A stretch of 64,000 bases of DNA, from positions 3,940,001-4,004,000 of the forward strand of contig NZ_CP080545.1 of assembly GCF_019550795.1 (NCBI RefSeq). The letters run 5' to 3'. Numbering within the stretch: the stretch's first letter is position 1; each line of letters begins with the position of its first letter. Below are positions 37,115-47,284 of this stretch, one piece after another. The notes below the pieces were generated by a model. It saw only the letters and a list, made by a program, of their open reading frames with translations. It was not told the origin of the DNA and did not search any database. Position numbers and translations under genes: made by a program. The stretch comes from Paenibacillus sp. sptzw28. GTDB taxonomy: Bacteria; Bacillota; Bacilli; Paenibacillales; Paenibacillaceae.

Positions 37115-37436
37115 AAAGTTTTCTGCGGTATTCTTCTTGGCCCAACTTTCTTGTAAAGCAGAAAACTGCTTCGGAAGCATAGACTAAAGTTTTCTGCTGA
37201 TTCTTCTTGTGCCTAGCTTTCCTGTAAAAGCAGAAAACTGCTTCGGAAGCATAGACTAAAGTTTTCTGCGGATACTTCTTGTGCCTAGCTTTCCTGTAAA
37301 GCAGAAATCTGCTTCGGAAGCATAGACTAAAGTTTTCTGCTGATTCTTCTTGTGCCTAGCTTTCCTGTAAAAGCAGAAAACCGCTTCGGAAGCATTGAGT
37401 AAAGTTTTCTGCGGATTCTTGCCTGTAAAGCAGACT
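37115..37436 (-). repeat. Hairpin array 4 (trmFO-hslV): 71/72-bp units
   Basis: Units start at 37115, 37186, 37258 and 37329, with a partial from 37401. Spacings alternate 71, 72, 71, 72, and units 1/3 and 2/4 share variants, so the array may have grown by dimers. Stem AAGTTTTCTGC with complement GCAGAAAACT, tail GCTTCGGAAGCATAGACT. It ends at TTTAGGAGGTG, the hslV Shine-Dalgarno. It occupies the place where xerC (codV) lies in B. subtilis. From 37437 to 37565 I see no gene. Confidence 0.9.
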
Positions 37437-37565
37437 CTTCTTACTATGGAAAAACATACGAAAGCTGACTCCCGTACATTCGTATTTACAATAATGAAAC
37501 AGCTTGAGTTTCAACACAGCACCGCTGCCGCTGACTAAAGTGACAGCATGCAAACGGGAAGCACC

Positions 37566-38912
37566 TTATTCGCGTGGCGTTTCAACTACGATGCGGTCTG
37601 CATACTGCTGTGTAAAACGTGCCAATTGGTCCAAGGCACGGGCTGCGATCGCTTCATTTTTTTCTTTTTTTCCGCGGATCCGCTTCTCAAGAGGCGGAAA
37701 TAAACCAAAGTTGGCATTCATCGGTTGAAAATGTTTAAAGTCAGCCGTCGTTATATAATGTGCCATGCTGCCAAGTGCAGTGTCTTCCGGAAATACTAAC
37801 GGATCGAGCCCCTGTGCAAGACGTCCGGCATTCAGTCCGGCAATTAATCCCGAAGCCGCAGATTCAACGTAGCCCTCGACACCCGTCATCTGCCCGGCAA
37901 AGAATAACGTGTCGCGCTTCATAAATTGGTAGGTAGGCCGAAGCAGCTTGGGCGAATTGATGAACGTATTGCGGTGCATCACACCGAAACGGACGAATTC
38001 CGCTTGTTCCAAGCCGGGAATAAGCCCCAGCACTCGCTTCTGTTCGCCCCACTTGAGATGCGTCTGAAAGCCGACCAGATTATACAGCGTGCCGGCGGCA
38101 TTATCCTGTCTTAGCTGCACGACCGCATGCGGCAGCTTGCCGGTGTGAGGATTGACAAGACCGACCGGCTTCATCGGACCGAATAACAGCGTTTGTTTGC
38201 CTCGGCTTGCTATGACTTCTACAGGCATGCAGCCTTCAAAATATTGTTCCTTCTCAAAATCCTTGAGTTCAGCCTTCTCGGCCGTAATAAGCGCATTGTA
38301 AAATACCTCGAATTCTTCCTCTGTCATCGGGCAGTTTAGGTATGCAGCCTCACCCTTATCATAACGTGAAGCAAGATACACCTTGCTCATGTCGATAGAG
38401 TCTTTCTCCACAATCGGCGCCGCGGCATCGTAGAAATAGAAATATTCCTGGCCAAGCAGCGATTGAATCCTGGCCGAGAGCTTGGGTGCGGTGAGAGGAC
38501 CAGTCGCTACAACAACGATGCTTTCAGCGGGAATGTCCGTTATCTCCTCACATCGCACATCAACAAGCGGATGCTCCTTCAGGCGGCTTGTAACATCACC
38601 CGAGAAACCGTCGCGGTCGACCGCGAGCGCGCCGCCTGCCGGAACGGCGTTACGATCGGCGCAATCCAGAATGAGCGAATTCATTCTCCTCATTTCTTCC
38701 TTCAAAACGCCGACAGCGTTGGCAAGCCCGTTTGCGCGCAAGCTGTTGCTGCAAACGAGCTCAGCAAATTTATTCGTATGATGCGCCGGCGTTTTGGTCT
38801 CCGGACGCATTTCGTAAAGAGTAACGGGCACGCCTTGCGATGCTATCTGCCAAGCAGCTTCGCTCCCCGCAAGCCCCGCTCCGATGACCGTTACACGTTG
38901 TAATTCGGACAA
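37566..38912 (-). CDS. trmFO: tRNA (m5U54) methyltransferase TrmFO
   Basis: 448 aa. Folate- and FAD-dependent enzyme making ribothymidine-54 in the tRNA T-loop. N-terminal FAD motif [16 protein letters not shown], then [37 protein letters not shown] and [20 protein letters not shown] at 38912 with AAAGGGTGG upstream fits better than a longer ATG frame. Sits next to topA as in B. subtilis. Confidence 0.95.
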   Translation of the reverse strand: MSELQRVTVIGAGLAGSEAAWQIASQGVPVTLYEMRPETKTPAHHTNKFAELVCSNSLRANGLANAVGVLKEEMRRMNSLILDCADRNAVPAGGALAVDRDGFSGDVTSRLKEHPLVDVRCEEITDIPAESIVVVATGPLTAPKLSARIQSLLGQEYFYFYDAAAPIVEKDSIDMSKVYLASRYDKGEAAYLNCPMTEEEFEVFYNALITAEKAELKDFEKEQYFEGCMPVEVIASRGKQTLLFGPMKPVGLVNPHTGKLPHAVVQLRQDNAAGTLYNLVGFQTHLKWGEQKRVLGLIPGLEQAEFVRFGVMHRNTFINSPKLLRPTYQFMKRDTLFFAGQMTGVEGYVESAASGLIAGLNAGRLAQGLDPLVFPEDTALGSMAHYITTADFKHFQPMNANFGLFPPLEKRIRGKKEKNEAIAARALDQLARFTQQYADRIVVETPRE

Positions 38913-38947
38913 TGGACTTACCACCCTTTCATCCAGCGAAGCAAACA

Positions 38948-41047
38948 TTATACTTCTGCATGGTCCTGCTCTTCGAGTACTTCTTCGTTATGTTCACATT
39001 GCGTACACTGAAGTTTCGCACCGCTCCGGTTGCGCTTCTCTACCATCAGGCTGCTGCATTCGGGGCACGCTTTGGCAGCCGGTTTATCCCAAGAAACATA
39101 ATCGCATCCCGGATATTGATCGCAGCCATAGAAGAAGCGCCCTTTCTTGCTGCGGCGTTCGATAATCTTGCCGGCGGCGCACTTGGGACATGCCACGCCG
39201 ATATCTTTCACAATCGGCTTCGTATTGCGGCACTCCGGAAACCCGGAGCAAGCGAGAAACTTGCCGAAACGGCCCATCTTGTAGACCAGATGACGGCCGC
39301 ACTTCTCGCAAGTCTCATCAGACACTTCGTCTTGAATTTCTATTTCCTTCATCTCGTCCTCAGCCACTACAAGCCGCTTCTCGAACGATTCGTAGAAAGA
39401 ACCGAGAACACGCACCCAATCCTCTTTACCGTCTTCTACATGGTCAAGGTCTTCTTCCATGTGGGCGGTAAATTCGGCATCGAGAATTTCCGGAAAAAAC
39501 TCTTCCATAAGCTGAATAACAAGCTCTCCGAGCTCCGTCGGAATGAACTTCTTCTCTTCCATCGCCACATATCCGCGTTTCTGGATGGTCTCAAGCGTCG
39601 GCGCGTAGGTGCTTGGACGTCCGATACCGACTTCCTCCATCGTACGTACCAGCCGGGCTTCCGAATAACGCGGAGGGGGCTGGGTAAAATGCTGCTTCGG
39701 ATCCAAAGCTTCCTGCTCAGCGACATCACCGACTGCAAGCGGTGGAAGAAACTTTTCCTCTTCCGTCGAGCCGTCGTCATTGCCTTCGACGTAAATTTTC
39801 ATAAATCCTTGGAATTTCACCTTCGAGCCAACCGCCCTGAACGTAGCGGTACCTACCGACAAATCCACCGTCATCGTATCGAGTACGGCTGATGTCATTT
39901 GGCTGGCTACAAACCGCTCCCAAACAAGCTTGTATAGCCGGAACTGGTCGCGGCTCAAAAACTCTTTTACAGTGTCGGGATCGCGATGCACGGATGTCGG
40001 ACGAACCGCTTCATGGGCATCCTGCGCATTGCTGTTTTTCTTTGCATAGACGCGAGGCTGTTCAGGCGCATAAGGAGCGCCATACTTCTGCTCGATATAG
40101 CCTTTCGCCTCTTCCTGCGCGACAGGCGAAATACGGGTAGAGTCGGTACGCATGTAAGTGATCAACCCGACTGTCCCTTCTTTGCCCAGATCGACGCCCT
40201 CATACAGCTGTTGAGCGACCGACATCGTTTTGGAAGCGCGGAAGCCGAGCTTGCGCGCCGCTTCCTGTTGAAGCGAACTTGTAATAAAAGGCGGCGCCGG
40301 GTTCCGCAGCCGTTCTTTTTCTCTGACGTCGGCCACGGTATACAGTGAAGAACCCATTGCACGAAGCACTTCCTCGACGTCCCGCTCGCTCCCAAGCTCC
40401 CGTTTCTCTCCGTTCAGGGAATGAAACTTCGCTTCGAAGGACGCTGCGCCATGCTTCAGCTGCGCCGTGATCGTCCAATATTCTTCCGGCACGAACGCGT
40501 CGATTTCATTCTCGCGGTCGATAATAAGTTTAACCGCTACGGACTGGACACGACCGGCAGAAAGCCCCTTCTTGACTTTTTTCCAAAGGAGAGGGCTGAT
40601 TTTATAACCGACAAGCCTATCCAGGATGCGCCGCGCCTGCTGAGCGTTCACAAGATCCATATTGATCGGGCGCGGCGTCTTGAAGGCATCCTTGACGGCT
40701 TGCTTTGTTATTTCATTAAATACGACTCTGCACGAATCGCTCTCGTTGATCTCCAGATAATGCGCCAAATGCCAGGCTATCGCTTCACCCTCGCGATCGG
40801 GGTCGGCCGCGAGATACACTTTTTTCACTTTCTTGCTTGCGTCTTTAAGTTCTTTGAGAACGCTGCCTTTTCCGCGGATCGTTATATATTTGGGGTTGAA
40901 ATCATTCTCGACTTCAACGCCGATTTGGCTTTTGGGCAAATCGCGAATATGGCCCATCGAGGCTTTGACGATGAATTTGCTGCCTAAATATTTGCCGATT
41001 GTTTTCGCTTTTGCCGGTGATTCGACTATAACTAATGAATCCGCCAT
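38948..41047 (-). CDS. topA: DNA topoisomerase I
   Basis: 699 aa type IA topoisomerase relaxing negative supercoils. TOPRIM with [17 protein letters not shown] and [16 protein letters not shown], active-site Tyr in [15 protein letters not shown], and three C-terminal Cys4 zinc ribbons ([13 protein letters not shown]..., CPKCAAGK..., [10 protein letters not shown]...). ATG with GGAGGG upstream. Confidence 0.97.
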   Translation of the reverse strand: MADSLVIVESPAKAKTIGKYLGSKFIVKASMGHIRDLPKSQIGVEVENDFNPKYITIRGKGSVLKELKDASKKVKKVYLAADPDREGEAIAWHLAHYLEINESDSCRVVFNEITKQAVKDAFKTPRPINMDLVNAQQARRILDRLVGYKISPLLWKKVKKGLSAGRVQSVAVKLIIDRENEIDAFVPEEYWTITAQLKHGAASFEAKFHSLNGEKRELGSERDVEEVLRAMGSSLYTVADVREKERLRNPAPPFITSSLQQEAARKLGFRASKTMSVAQQLYEGVDLGKEGTVGLITYMRTDSTRISPVAQEEAKGYIEQKYGAPYAPEQPRVYAKKNSNAQDAHEAVRPTSVHRDPDTVKEFLSRDQFRLYKLVWERFVASQMTSAVLDTMTVDLSVGTATFRAVGSKVKFQGFMKIYVEGNDDGSTEEEKFLPPLAVGDVAEQEALDPKQHFTQPPPRYSEARLVRTMEEVGIGRPSTYAPTLETIQKRGYVAMEEKKFIPTELGELVIQLMEEFFPEILDAEFTAHMEEDLDHVEDGKEDWVRVLGSFYESFEKRLVVAEDEMKEIEIQDEVSDETCEKCGRHLVYKMGRFGKFLACSGFPECRNTKPIVKDIGVACPKCAAGKIIERRSKKGRFFYGCDQYPGCDYVSWDKPAAKACPECSSLMVEKRNRSGAKLQCTQCEHNEEVLEEQDHAEV

Positions 41048-41074
41048 CGCTAATGCCCTCCTCTCGACTGCATG

Positions 41075-42199
41075 TTACCTTACACTATATATGGAACCGG
41101 GATGTTGTTCAATCTTCCGTTTTATAGTTAAATTTATCAGAACTGCGTGTAAAAGTCCAAACGGGAACATGGAAAGCTCATGCAGTTCGTCCATCGAACG
41201 CGGCTGATCCTGCAGCAAACGATAAATTGTCGACTCATCATCCGTTAACGGTTGTGTGTCCGGCTGTGATGCGGACGCTTCTCGAACAGACCCGTCCGTT
41301 GCGAGCGGGAGCCTTCCTGCATATTCCTCCAATATATGCTCTACGGCCGAAACAAGCTTCGCTCCGGATTCCCTGATGAGCTTGTTCGTACCAGCACTTT
41401 TTGGGGAGGAAATCGGTCCCGGCACGGCAAAGACATCTCTTGACATATCAAGTGCCTGATCCGCCGTTATGAGCGAGCCGCTTCGCTCCGCCGCCTCGAC
41501 TACAACGGTCCCGAGAGACAGCCCTGCGATAATCCGGTTGCGCAAGGGAAACAATCCCGGATGAAACGGCGTTCCAATCGGCACCTCCGACAGAACCAGC
41601 CCGTTTCCGCCATAAGCAATGTCCCTGTACAGCGATCTGTTCTCCGGAGGGTATATTTTATCGATGGGGGTACCAAGAACTGCAATCGTGCCTCCCTTTT
41701 GGAGCAGCGCACCTTGATGCGCGAAACCGTCGATGCCCTTGGCCAGGCCGCTGACTACGGTCAAACCTCTTGCGGACAGTCGCTCTGCCAGATCTTCCGC
41801 CGTACGGCGTCCGTAGGCTGTAGGGCCTCTAGTGCCCACTATCGCAATTGCCGGGCGCGTCAGTAGTTCTGTATTGCCTATTGCATATAATACCCACGGA
41901 GGCTGCGGGATTTGCTTCAACAGTGCAGGATACGCCTCATCGAACCGGGTAATGACGCTCACTCCAAGCTGAGCGAAACGTTCGTTGCGCAACGTTTCGT
42001 TTGCAGCATGGAATGCCTCGGCAGCCGCTTCCGCTTGCTCCGGCCGTAACCCGACCGATGAGCTCCATGCTTCCGGGGTAAATCGTCCATAAGTATGCCA
42101 ACCCCCGTATTCGACGGCTTTACGAATCGTCTGCCAGCCTATACCGGGTATTTCGTGTAATGTGATAAGCATTTCTCTTCGAATCGCTTCATTAAACAT
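41075..42199 (-). CDS. dprA: DNA processing protein DprA (Smf)
   Basis: 374 aa. Loads RecA onto incoming single-stranded DNA in transformation. N-terminal SAM-like region (LITLHEIPGIGWQTIRKAVE), Rossmann core with VGTRGPTAYGRRTAEDLAE, VVSGLAKGIDGFAHQGAL, RNRIIAGLS and EAAERSGSLITADQALD, and a C-terminal DML1-like winged helix (about 305-370). ATG with GAAGGGACG upstream. Both dprA and the interrupted comM in this window belong to the natural competence pathway. Confidence 0.95.
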   Translation of the reverse strand: MFNEAIRREMLITLHEIPGIGWQTIRKAVEYGGWHTYGRFTPEAWSSSVGLRPEQAEAAAEAFHAANETLRNERFAQLGVSVITRFDEAYPALLKQIPQPPWVLYAIGNTELLTRPAIAIVGTRGPTAYGRRTAEDLAERLSARGLTVVSGLAKGIDGFAHQGALLQKGGTIAVLGTPIDKIYPPENRSLYRDIAYGGNGLVLSEVPIGTPFHPGLFPLRNRIIAGLSLGTVVVEAAERSGSLITADQALDMSRDVFAVPGPISSPKSAGTNKLIRESGAKLVSAVEHILEEYAGRLPLATDGSVREASASQPDTQPLTDDESTIYRLLQDQPRSMDELHELSMFPFGLLHAVLINLTIKRKIEQHPGSIYSVR

Positions 42200-42297
42200 A
42201 TGGTCGCACTCGTCCCTTCGTTTGCAAGGGCGGCCAGCATCCTTATCCTATTTTGCTTGACATGGAATCAGAATGCAAGCCGGCCCTCAACTTGAAA

Positions 42298-42345
42298 TAA
42301 AAAAAAGCAACCTCCGCGCCCGTTATGGGTGACGAAAGGTTGCTT
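42298..42345 (-). terminator. Terminator after sucD
   Basis: AGCAACCT (42306-42313) pairs with AGGTTGCT (42337-42344); on the minus strand a run of eight Ts follows the stem. It ends the sucCD unit ahead of dprA. Confidence 0.8.
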
Positions 42346-42370
42346 ACCTTATATTGCACTGTTTTTTCGA

Positions 42371-43303
42371 TTATTTCTTCGTAATGCACTTCTCCAGAAG
42401 TCCGCGCTCTTCAAGAACGCTAACGAGTGTAGAGCCCATCTCCGAAGGTGTCGGCGACACTTTTATACCGCATTTCTCAAGTGTAGAGATCTTCTCTGCG
42501 GCCGTTCCTTTACCACCGGATATGATTGCCCCGGCATGACCCATCCGTTTGCCCGGAGGAGCCGTTGCCCCGCCGATGAAGCCGACGACAGGCTTCGTCA
42601 TGTTTGCTTTAACCCACTCCGCAGCTTCTTCCTCGGCGGATCCGCCGATTTCACCGATCATAATGACTGCGTAGGTGTCCGGATCTTCATTGAACATGCT
42701 AAGAATATCGATGAACTCGGAGCCTTTGACCGGATCTCCGCCGATGCCCACTGCGGACGATTGTCCGATGCCTCGCGTCGAGAGCTGATGAACCGCTTCA
42801 TAGGTAAGCGTTCCGCTTCGGGATACGACGCCGACATGGCCTTTCGTATGGATGTAGCCTGGCATAATGCCGATTTTGCATTCGTCCGGTGTAATGACGC
42901 CTGGACAGTTAGGTCCGATGAGACGCGTCTTGCGGCCTTCCATGTAACGTGACACCTTGATCATGTCGATTACAGGAATACCTTCCGTAATGCAAATGAC
43001 GAGCTCAAGCTCCGCATCTACTGCTTCCATGATCGCATCGGCTGCGAACGCCGGCGGAACATAGATAACAGAGGCGGTAGCGCCCGTCCCTGCAACGGCG
43101 TCGGCTACCGTATTGAATACCGGAAGAGAAACGGTTTCCCCGTTCTCAAGCGTAATATCCACCTTCGTGCCGCCTTTGCCCGGCGATGTTCCTCCGACCA
43201 TTTGGGTGCCGTAGTCAAGGGCTCCCTTGGCGTGGAACAGAGCGGTTTTACCCGTAATGCCCTGTGTAATGACTTTTGTATCTTTTCCTACCAAAATGCT
43301 CAT
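42371..43303 (-). CDS. sucD: Succinyl-CoA synthetase alpha subunit
   Basis: 310 aa. CoA-binding domain ([34 protein letters not shown]) and phospho-His loop with [25 protein letters not shown] is also typical. With SucC it makes ATP or GTP from succinyl-CoA in the TCA cycle. ATG at 43303 is preferred over a GTG four codons upstream. Confidence 0.95.
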   Translation of the reverse strand: MSILVGKDTKVITQGITGKTALFHAKGALDYGTQMVGGTSPGKGGTKVDITLENGETVSLPVFNTVADAVAGTGATASVIYVPPAFAADAIMEAVDAELELVICITEGIPVIDMIKVSRYMEGRKTRLIGPNCPGVITPDECKIGIMPGYIHTKGHVGVVSRSGTLTYEAVHQLSTRGIGQSSAVGIGGDPVKGSEFIDILSMFNEDPDTYAVIMIGEIGGSAEEEAAEWVKANMTKPVVGFIGGATAPPGKRMGHAGAIISGGKGTAAEKISTLEKCGIKVSPTPSEMGSTLVSVLEERGLLEKCITKK

Positions 43304-43360
43304 TTCGAGACTCACATCCCCTATATGAATTCGTATGCCGCAATGCGTTGAATGGACAGA

Positions 43361-44521
43361 TTACTTCACGAGCGCGACGATTTTTTGCGCGCCGTCGGCC
43401 ATGGAGTCTGCGGCCACGATGTTCAGTCCGGATTCGTTCAGCATTTTTTTGCCAAGCTCCACGTTCGTGCCTTCCAGCCGGACCACCAGCGGACGGTTCA
43501 AGCCAAGCTCTTTAGCCGCTGCGATAACGCCGTCGGCAATAATGTCGCACTTCATGATGCCGCCGAAAATGTTAACGAAAATGCCCTTCACTTTCTCGTC
43601 GGAGAGAATGATTTTGAAGGCTTCCGTAACTTTCTCTTTCGTAGCGCCGCCCCCTACATCGAGGAAGTTCGCCGGGTCGCCGCCGTAATATTTGATAATG
43701 TCCATCGTTGCCATGGCCAGACCGGCGCCATTAACCATACAGCCGATGTTGCCGTCGAGCGCGATATAGCTGAGGTCGAACTTGGACGCTTGGATTTCCT
43801 TCTCGTCTTCTTCTTCCAGATCCCGCAGCTCGAGGATATCTTTATGGCGGTAGAGCGCGTTGGAATCGAAATTCAGCTTGGCGTCAAGCGCCATGACATT
43901 GCCGTCGCCGGTAACGACGAGCGGGTTGATCTCGGCAATCGAGCAGTCCTTGTCCACAAATGCGGCATACAGCGACAGCATGAATTGAGCCGCTTTGTTC
44001 ACCAGCTCGTTCGGAATATTGATCGCATAGGCCAGCTTTTTGGCTTGGAACGGCTGCATGCCGACAGCAGGATCTATGACTTCTTTAAAAATTTTCTCCG
44101 GGGAGTGCTCGGCGACTTCTTCAATCTCCGTGCCGCCCTCTTCGGATGCCATCATGACGATCCGTCCGGTGCCGCGATCGACAACGAGGCCGATGTAGTA
44201 CTCTTTCTTAATGTCGCAGCCTTGCTCGATAAGCAGGCGCTTCACTTCTTTACCTTCAGGACCCGTTTGATGGGTGACAAGCACTTTACCGAGAATTTCG
44301 CTGGCGTATGCGCGCACCTCGTCCAAATTTTTGGCGACCTTAACGCCGCCCGCTTTACCGCGTCCACCTGCATGGATTTGCGCCTTTACGACGACAACCG
44401 GTGTGCCGAGCGACTTAGCCGCTTCCACCGCTTCGTCGACAGAGAACGCCACCTTACCTTCAGGAACGACGACCCCGTATTGTTTCAATACCGCTTTGCC
44501 TTGATACTCATGGATATTCAT
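43361..44521 (-). CDS. sucC: Succinyl-CoA synthetase beta subunit
   Basis: 386 aa ATP-grasp protein: [76 protein letters not shown] and [15 protein letters not shown]. Partner of SucD. ATG with AGGAGG 10 nt upstream. Confidence 0.96.
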   Translation of the reverse strand: MNIHEYQGKAVLKQYGVVVPEGKVAFSVDEAVEAAKSLGTPVVVVKAQIHAGGRGKAGGVKVAKNLDEVRAYASEILGKVLVTHQTGPEGKEVKRLLIEQGCDIKKEYYIGLVVDRGTGRIVMMASEEGGTEIEEVAEHSPEKIFKEVIDPAVGMQPFQAKKLAYAINIPNELVNKAAQFMLSLYAAFVDKDCSIAEINPLVVTGDGNVMALDAKLNFDSNALYRHKDILELRDLEEEDEKEIQASKFDLSYIALDGNIGCMVNGAGLAMATMDIIKYYGGDPANFLDVGGGATKEKVTEAFKIILSDEKVKGIFVNIFGGIMKCDIIADGVIAAAKELGLNRPLVVRLEGTNVELGKKMLNESGLNIVAADSMADGAQKIVALVK

Positions 44522-44578
44522 TGACGAGAATCCTCCTATCCGCAGTCAAATCCTACGTATGTACACAAAACCGTAATT

Positions 44579-44587
44579 ATTGTATCA
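44579..44587 (-). promoter_or_regulatory. Putative extended -10 promoter for sucCD
   Basis: On the minus strand TGATACAAT gives an extended -10 about 60 nt before sucC; no good -35 is seen. The 274-nt gap between sucC and the DinB-family gene (44522-44795) otherwise holds nothing I can identify. Confidence 0.45.
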
Positions 44588-44795
44588 TGTTTTGATTCCG
44601 CTTTCCTTACTTTTTCACTATATAAAAGCCATCCTTTTGATATTAGTTTCATCTCGATTTGAGATGGAAGGCAATACATTGCAGACAAAAACGCGCCAAG
44701 TCCGCCAACCACTTGTAGTATGGCCAAACGATTAGAAAATATTGCTTTCGAACAGACGTTCGTGATATTCTGAAATAGGAAAATGTTGAGAGGAC

Positions 44796-45281
44796 GTGAA
44801 TTATATTCAAACTTCAACCGAGCTGCTTAAATCATTTCATTCATTCGTCTATTTTGTCGATTCGCTGAGATTGGTTCAAGGTAAAACGTGGGTACTGCCG
44901 CTGAAACCGGACAAATGGGCCATGCGGGAAGTTATCTCGCATATCTTGCTTTGGGACCGTTATTTTCTGGAAGAGGCGATTGCGAAGATTGCAGAAGGAA
45001 CCCCTGTCACGCTTAAACATGTTGATTACGATACCTTCAATCAAAATGCCCGTCCTTATGCACTCACTATTGGTCAAGCCGAAATGCTGGATCAAACGAT
45101 CGCCTGCCGTAATGAAATAATCGGGAAGCTGCGAGGCCTGTCGGAGGAAGACCTTTATTTCGAACACATAGACGGAGACGGGCAAATTTTTACCGTTATT
45201 GATTATTTGAAGGGATTTACCGAGCACGATGCCCAGCATCGTGGGGAGATTGAAGCTTTTTTACATAGGTCGGAAGATTGA
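44796..45281 (+). CDS. DinB-superfamily (DinB_2) protein
   Basis: 161 aa four-helix-bundle protein. The metal-ligand pattern fits DinB/YfiT enzymes: His in EVISHILLWDRYF (about residue 49) and two His near the end in EHDAQHRGEIEAFLH. The family contains metal-dependent thiol-transferases and damage-induced proteins; substrate unknown. GTG is the only start before a stop but is unusually close to GAGAGGA, so the start is unsure. One of few plus-strand genes, placed before comM. Confidence 0.75.
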   Translation: MNYIQTSTELLKSFHSFVYFVDSLRLVQGKTWVLPLKPDKWAMREVISHILLWDRYFLEEAIAKIAEGTPVTLKHVDYDTFNQNARPYALTIGQAEMLDQTIACRNEIIGKLRGLSEEDLYFEHIDGDGQIFTVIDYLKGFTEHDAQHRGEIEAFLHRSED

Positions 45282-45339
45282 CAGCAATTTTACCGTTATA
45301 TTATGATGGGCTTACATATTTAGCTACGGATCAGTGAGG

Positions 45340-45376
45340 AAGCACCTTCATCCGAATGACGATGGAGGTGCTTTTT
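45340..45376 (+). terminator. Terminator hairpin that contains the comM Shine-Dalgarno
   Basis: AAGCACCTTCAT (45340-45351) pairs with ATGGAGGTGCTT (45362-45373) at 11 of 12 positions and a T run follows. The 3' arm holds GGAGGTG (45364-45370), 8 nt before the comM ATG. Folding would both end read-through from the DinB-family gene and hide the comM ribosome site. Confidence 0.75.
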
Positions 45377-45378
45377 GT

Positions 45379-46067
45379 ATGTACAGCAGCTTATGCAGTG
45401 CCAGCGTGTACGGCGTGGAAGGACGATTAATCGACGTTGAAGTCGATATTTCGAACGGGCTTCCGCAAGTGAATGTTGTCGGTTTGCCCGACCCGGCCGT
45501 CCGCGAATCGGTGGAACGCGTCAGATCTGCCGTCAAAAACTGCGGGTTTAAGTTTCCGATGGAACGAATTACCGTCAATTTGGCGCCGGCAGATTTGCGC
45601 AAGGAGGGCACTGCATTCGATCTGGCTATTGCCGCGGGCATTCTATCCGCCAGCGGGCAGCTCAGTTCCGCTCCGTTCAGCGGTACGCTCGTGCTTGGAG
45701 AACTGGCATTGAACGGTGAAGTCCGGCCGGTCCCCGGCGTGCTCGCGATGGTCGAACAGGCAAAGCTGAGCGGTATGCATCGCGTTCTGCTGCCAATGGG
45801 CAACGCTGCGGAAGCAGCATGCATTGAGGGCATGGAGCTCTATGCGGCAGGTCATTTGCGCGAGCTTGCCGAATGTATCGGGGCCAGTCCCTTGGAACAA
45901 GGCTGGACAGCGCTTCGCTATAATGCCGAGACTAACGGGCTGGCCAACGGCGCGGACGGCTCTGCGGAAGAATTACTATTCGCAAACGGCGATTACGGCG
46001 ATGTGCTCGGACAGCATCATGCGAAGCGGGCACTGTTAGTTGCAGCCGCCGGGAAGCATAACGTCCT
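45379..46067 (+). pseudogene. comM: comM (yifB) 5' half, interrupted by the cassette
   Basis: N-terminal half of the ComM/YifB family of AAA+ proteins; ComM is a hexameric helicase that helps branch migration in natural transformation. The Lon-like N domain is intact: MYSSLCSASVYGVEGRLIDVEV, ISNGLPQVNVVGLPDPAVRES, NLAPADLRKEGTAFDLAIA, LGELALNGEVRPVPGVL and HHAKRALLVAAAGKHN. The ATG at 45379 has GGAGGTG 8 nt upstream. The frame then enters the inserted cassette and stops at 46131 after a short hydrophobic tail. The 3' half is at 50175; joined across one repeat copy the protein would be 522 aa, normal for the family. Confidence 0.92.
46057..46067 (+). repeat. Left direct repeat of the comM cassette (11 bp)
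   Basis: CATAACGTCCT, identical to 50175-50185. It codes HNV(L) of comM in the reading frame of both halves. Target-site duplication or attachment core. Confidence 0.9.
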
Positions 46068-46074
46068 CATGTTG

Positions 46075-46090
46075 TGTTACATTGTCATGC
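46075..46090 (+). repeat. Left imperfect inverted repeat of the cassette
   Basis: TGTTACATTGTCATGC; matches the reverse complement of 50161-50176 at 13 of 16 positions. Placed 7 bp inside the left direct repeat, while the right copy touches its repeat, so symmetry is imperfect. Confidence 0.5.
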
Positions 46091-46100
46091 TGCATTCATG

Positions 46101-47114
46101 TTATACAATTGTTGCTCTTATTCTATTGTAAAGGCGGTTATAGAGGTCTTCTCCATCTTCCCAAATTATAAAATTGTAATGTTCAAGATCGAAATGTATA
46201 TAGCGATTTTCTTTATGTAAGACTTTAATTGCAGTTCCGTCTAGAGACTGAGCACTTATTTCAACATCTACAGTTGTCTTAAACCAATCTTCTCGGCATG
46301 TCCAAATTACAGGTAATCCAAGACCGTAGGCAAAGCCAGCCTCGAAGTAAACGCCACCCCTTTGTCCTGTAAAATCGGCAATCACAAACTTGCTCTTCCT
46401 TATTTCAGCAATAATATGATCTGTAATATCGTCATTGTGTTCCTTCATTGGAATAATGAATGGTTCATATCCGGCATCTTTTACAGCTCTACATATGTGA
46501 CTGTTAAAAATATCTAACATGGATTGATCAAACCACATCGCAGTAAATGCTTGTTTTGACTCGGGAATGTTACCTTCTTCGATTTCTGATACTCTTTTCC
46601 ACCCTTTTGGCAACAACATAAGCTTTGCTGGGAAACCAACTGTTCCATCAATGTAACCATCATCTATTAATTGCTTCATGATAAAAAATGATGCTGGTGT
46701 TTCTGTTGAATCCGGGAAGAAAACAGGATAATCCCTTGTAAGTAGTTCGACTCGATCCCCAGAAAATTTGGACAATTTGGATATATTCATTAGTGCCATA
46801 TCTAATCGATCTGAAATTAGAGGAAAGTTCTGAATTATCTCATGAATAGTTATTCGTGGGGTGATTTCATTTGCACTTGGATGATTATCCGATAAAAAAA
46901 GCGTTATGGTAGGTTGATTTTGAATTGTACGGTACCTTACATAAGCAGAAGCTTTCACCAATTGCCCGCTTTGATGAAGTCTACGTTCAGAAGGTAAATC
47001 CTCATATGCTTCCCTAGTGATTTTGTAAATTCCACAGGTGTCGCAATTTATTTCTACAATATCTTCACCTTGAACAGAGCACTGTTTTCCGCACAATGCA
47101 CAAATGTTTTGCAT
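46101..47114 (-). CDS. Zinc-ribbon, winged-helix, TIR/deoxyribosyltransferase-like protein
   Basis: 337 aa. N-terminal Cys4 zinc ribbon (CALCGKQC and, 16 residues on, CDTCG). The middle has a winged-helix-like stretch (FIMKQLIDDGYIDG, LLPKGWKRVSEIEEG). The C-terminal domain (about 190-337) carries AFTAMWFDQSM, AVKDAGYEPFII, HIIAEIRKSKFVIADFTGQ and GGVYFEAGFAYGLGLPVIW. The Glu in YFEAGFA matches the catalytic Glu of nucleoside 2-deoxyribosyltransferases and TIR NADases. I recognise this motif set from other genomes but cannot name a curated family. NAD- or nucleotide-consuming activity is inference. Start ATG 47114 follows AAGGTGAG by 7-9 nt; the GTG at 47126 lies in that site. Left-most cassette gene. 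Confidence 0.7.
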   Translation of the reverse strand: MQNICALCGKQCSVQGEDIVEINCDTCGIYKITREAYEDLPSERRLHQSGQLVKASAYVRYRTIQNQPTITLFLSDNHPSANEITPRITIHEIIQNFPLISDRLDMALMNISKLSKFSGDRVELLTRDYPVFFPDSTETPASFFIMKQLIDDGYIDGTVGFPAKLMLLPKGWKRVSEIEEGNIPESKQAFTAMWFDQSMLDIFNSHICRAVKDAGYEPFIIPMKEHNDDITDHIIAEIRKSKFVIADFTGQRGGVYFEAGFAYGLGLPVIWTCREDWFKTTVDVEISAQSLDGTAIKVLHKENRYIHFDLEHYNFIIWEDGEDLYNRLYNRIRATIV

Positions 47115-47152
47115 TTTAGTTCTCACCTTTCCAAGAATAAGTGTTTAATAAA

Positions 47153-47181
47153 ATCATATAGTGCTTGAACAGTGAAGTCTA
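47153..47181 (-). promoter_or_regulatory. Putative promoter of the TIR-like gene
   Basis: On the minus strand TAGACT (47176-47181) and TATGAT (47153-47158) are spaced by exactly 17 nt, about 40 nt before the start. Two copies of TAAGTGTTTA (47138-47147 and 47191-47200) flank it; the second is part of an 8-bp perfect dyad at 47184-47200, a possible operator. Confidence 0.45.
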
Positions 47182-47284
47182 TCTAAACACTAAGTGTTTA
47201 CATATACCAAGTCAAAAAAGAAAACAGAAAGCACTTTTTGAAGCATTTAAAAGAGCACGGGACAAACAGAATAATTCCTAAAGT

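Noticed and set aside
37100..37180. 27-codon N-terminal extension of hslV
   Set aside because: It is array 4 sequence; AGGAGGTG and the Thr leader fix the start at 37099.
44536..44817. 93-aa minus-strand ORF upstream of sucC
   Set aside because: Overlaps the DinB-family start and the sucC promoter, no ribosome site, no family features.
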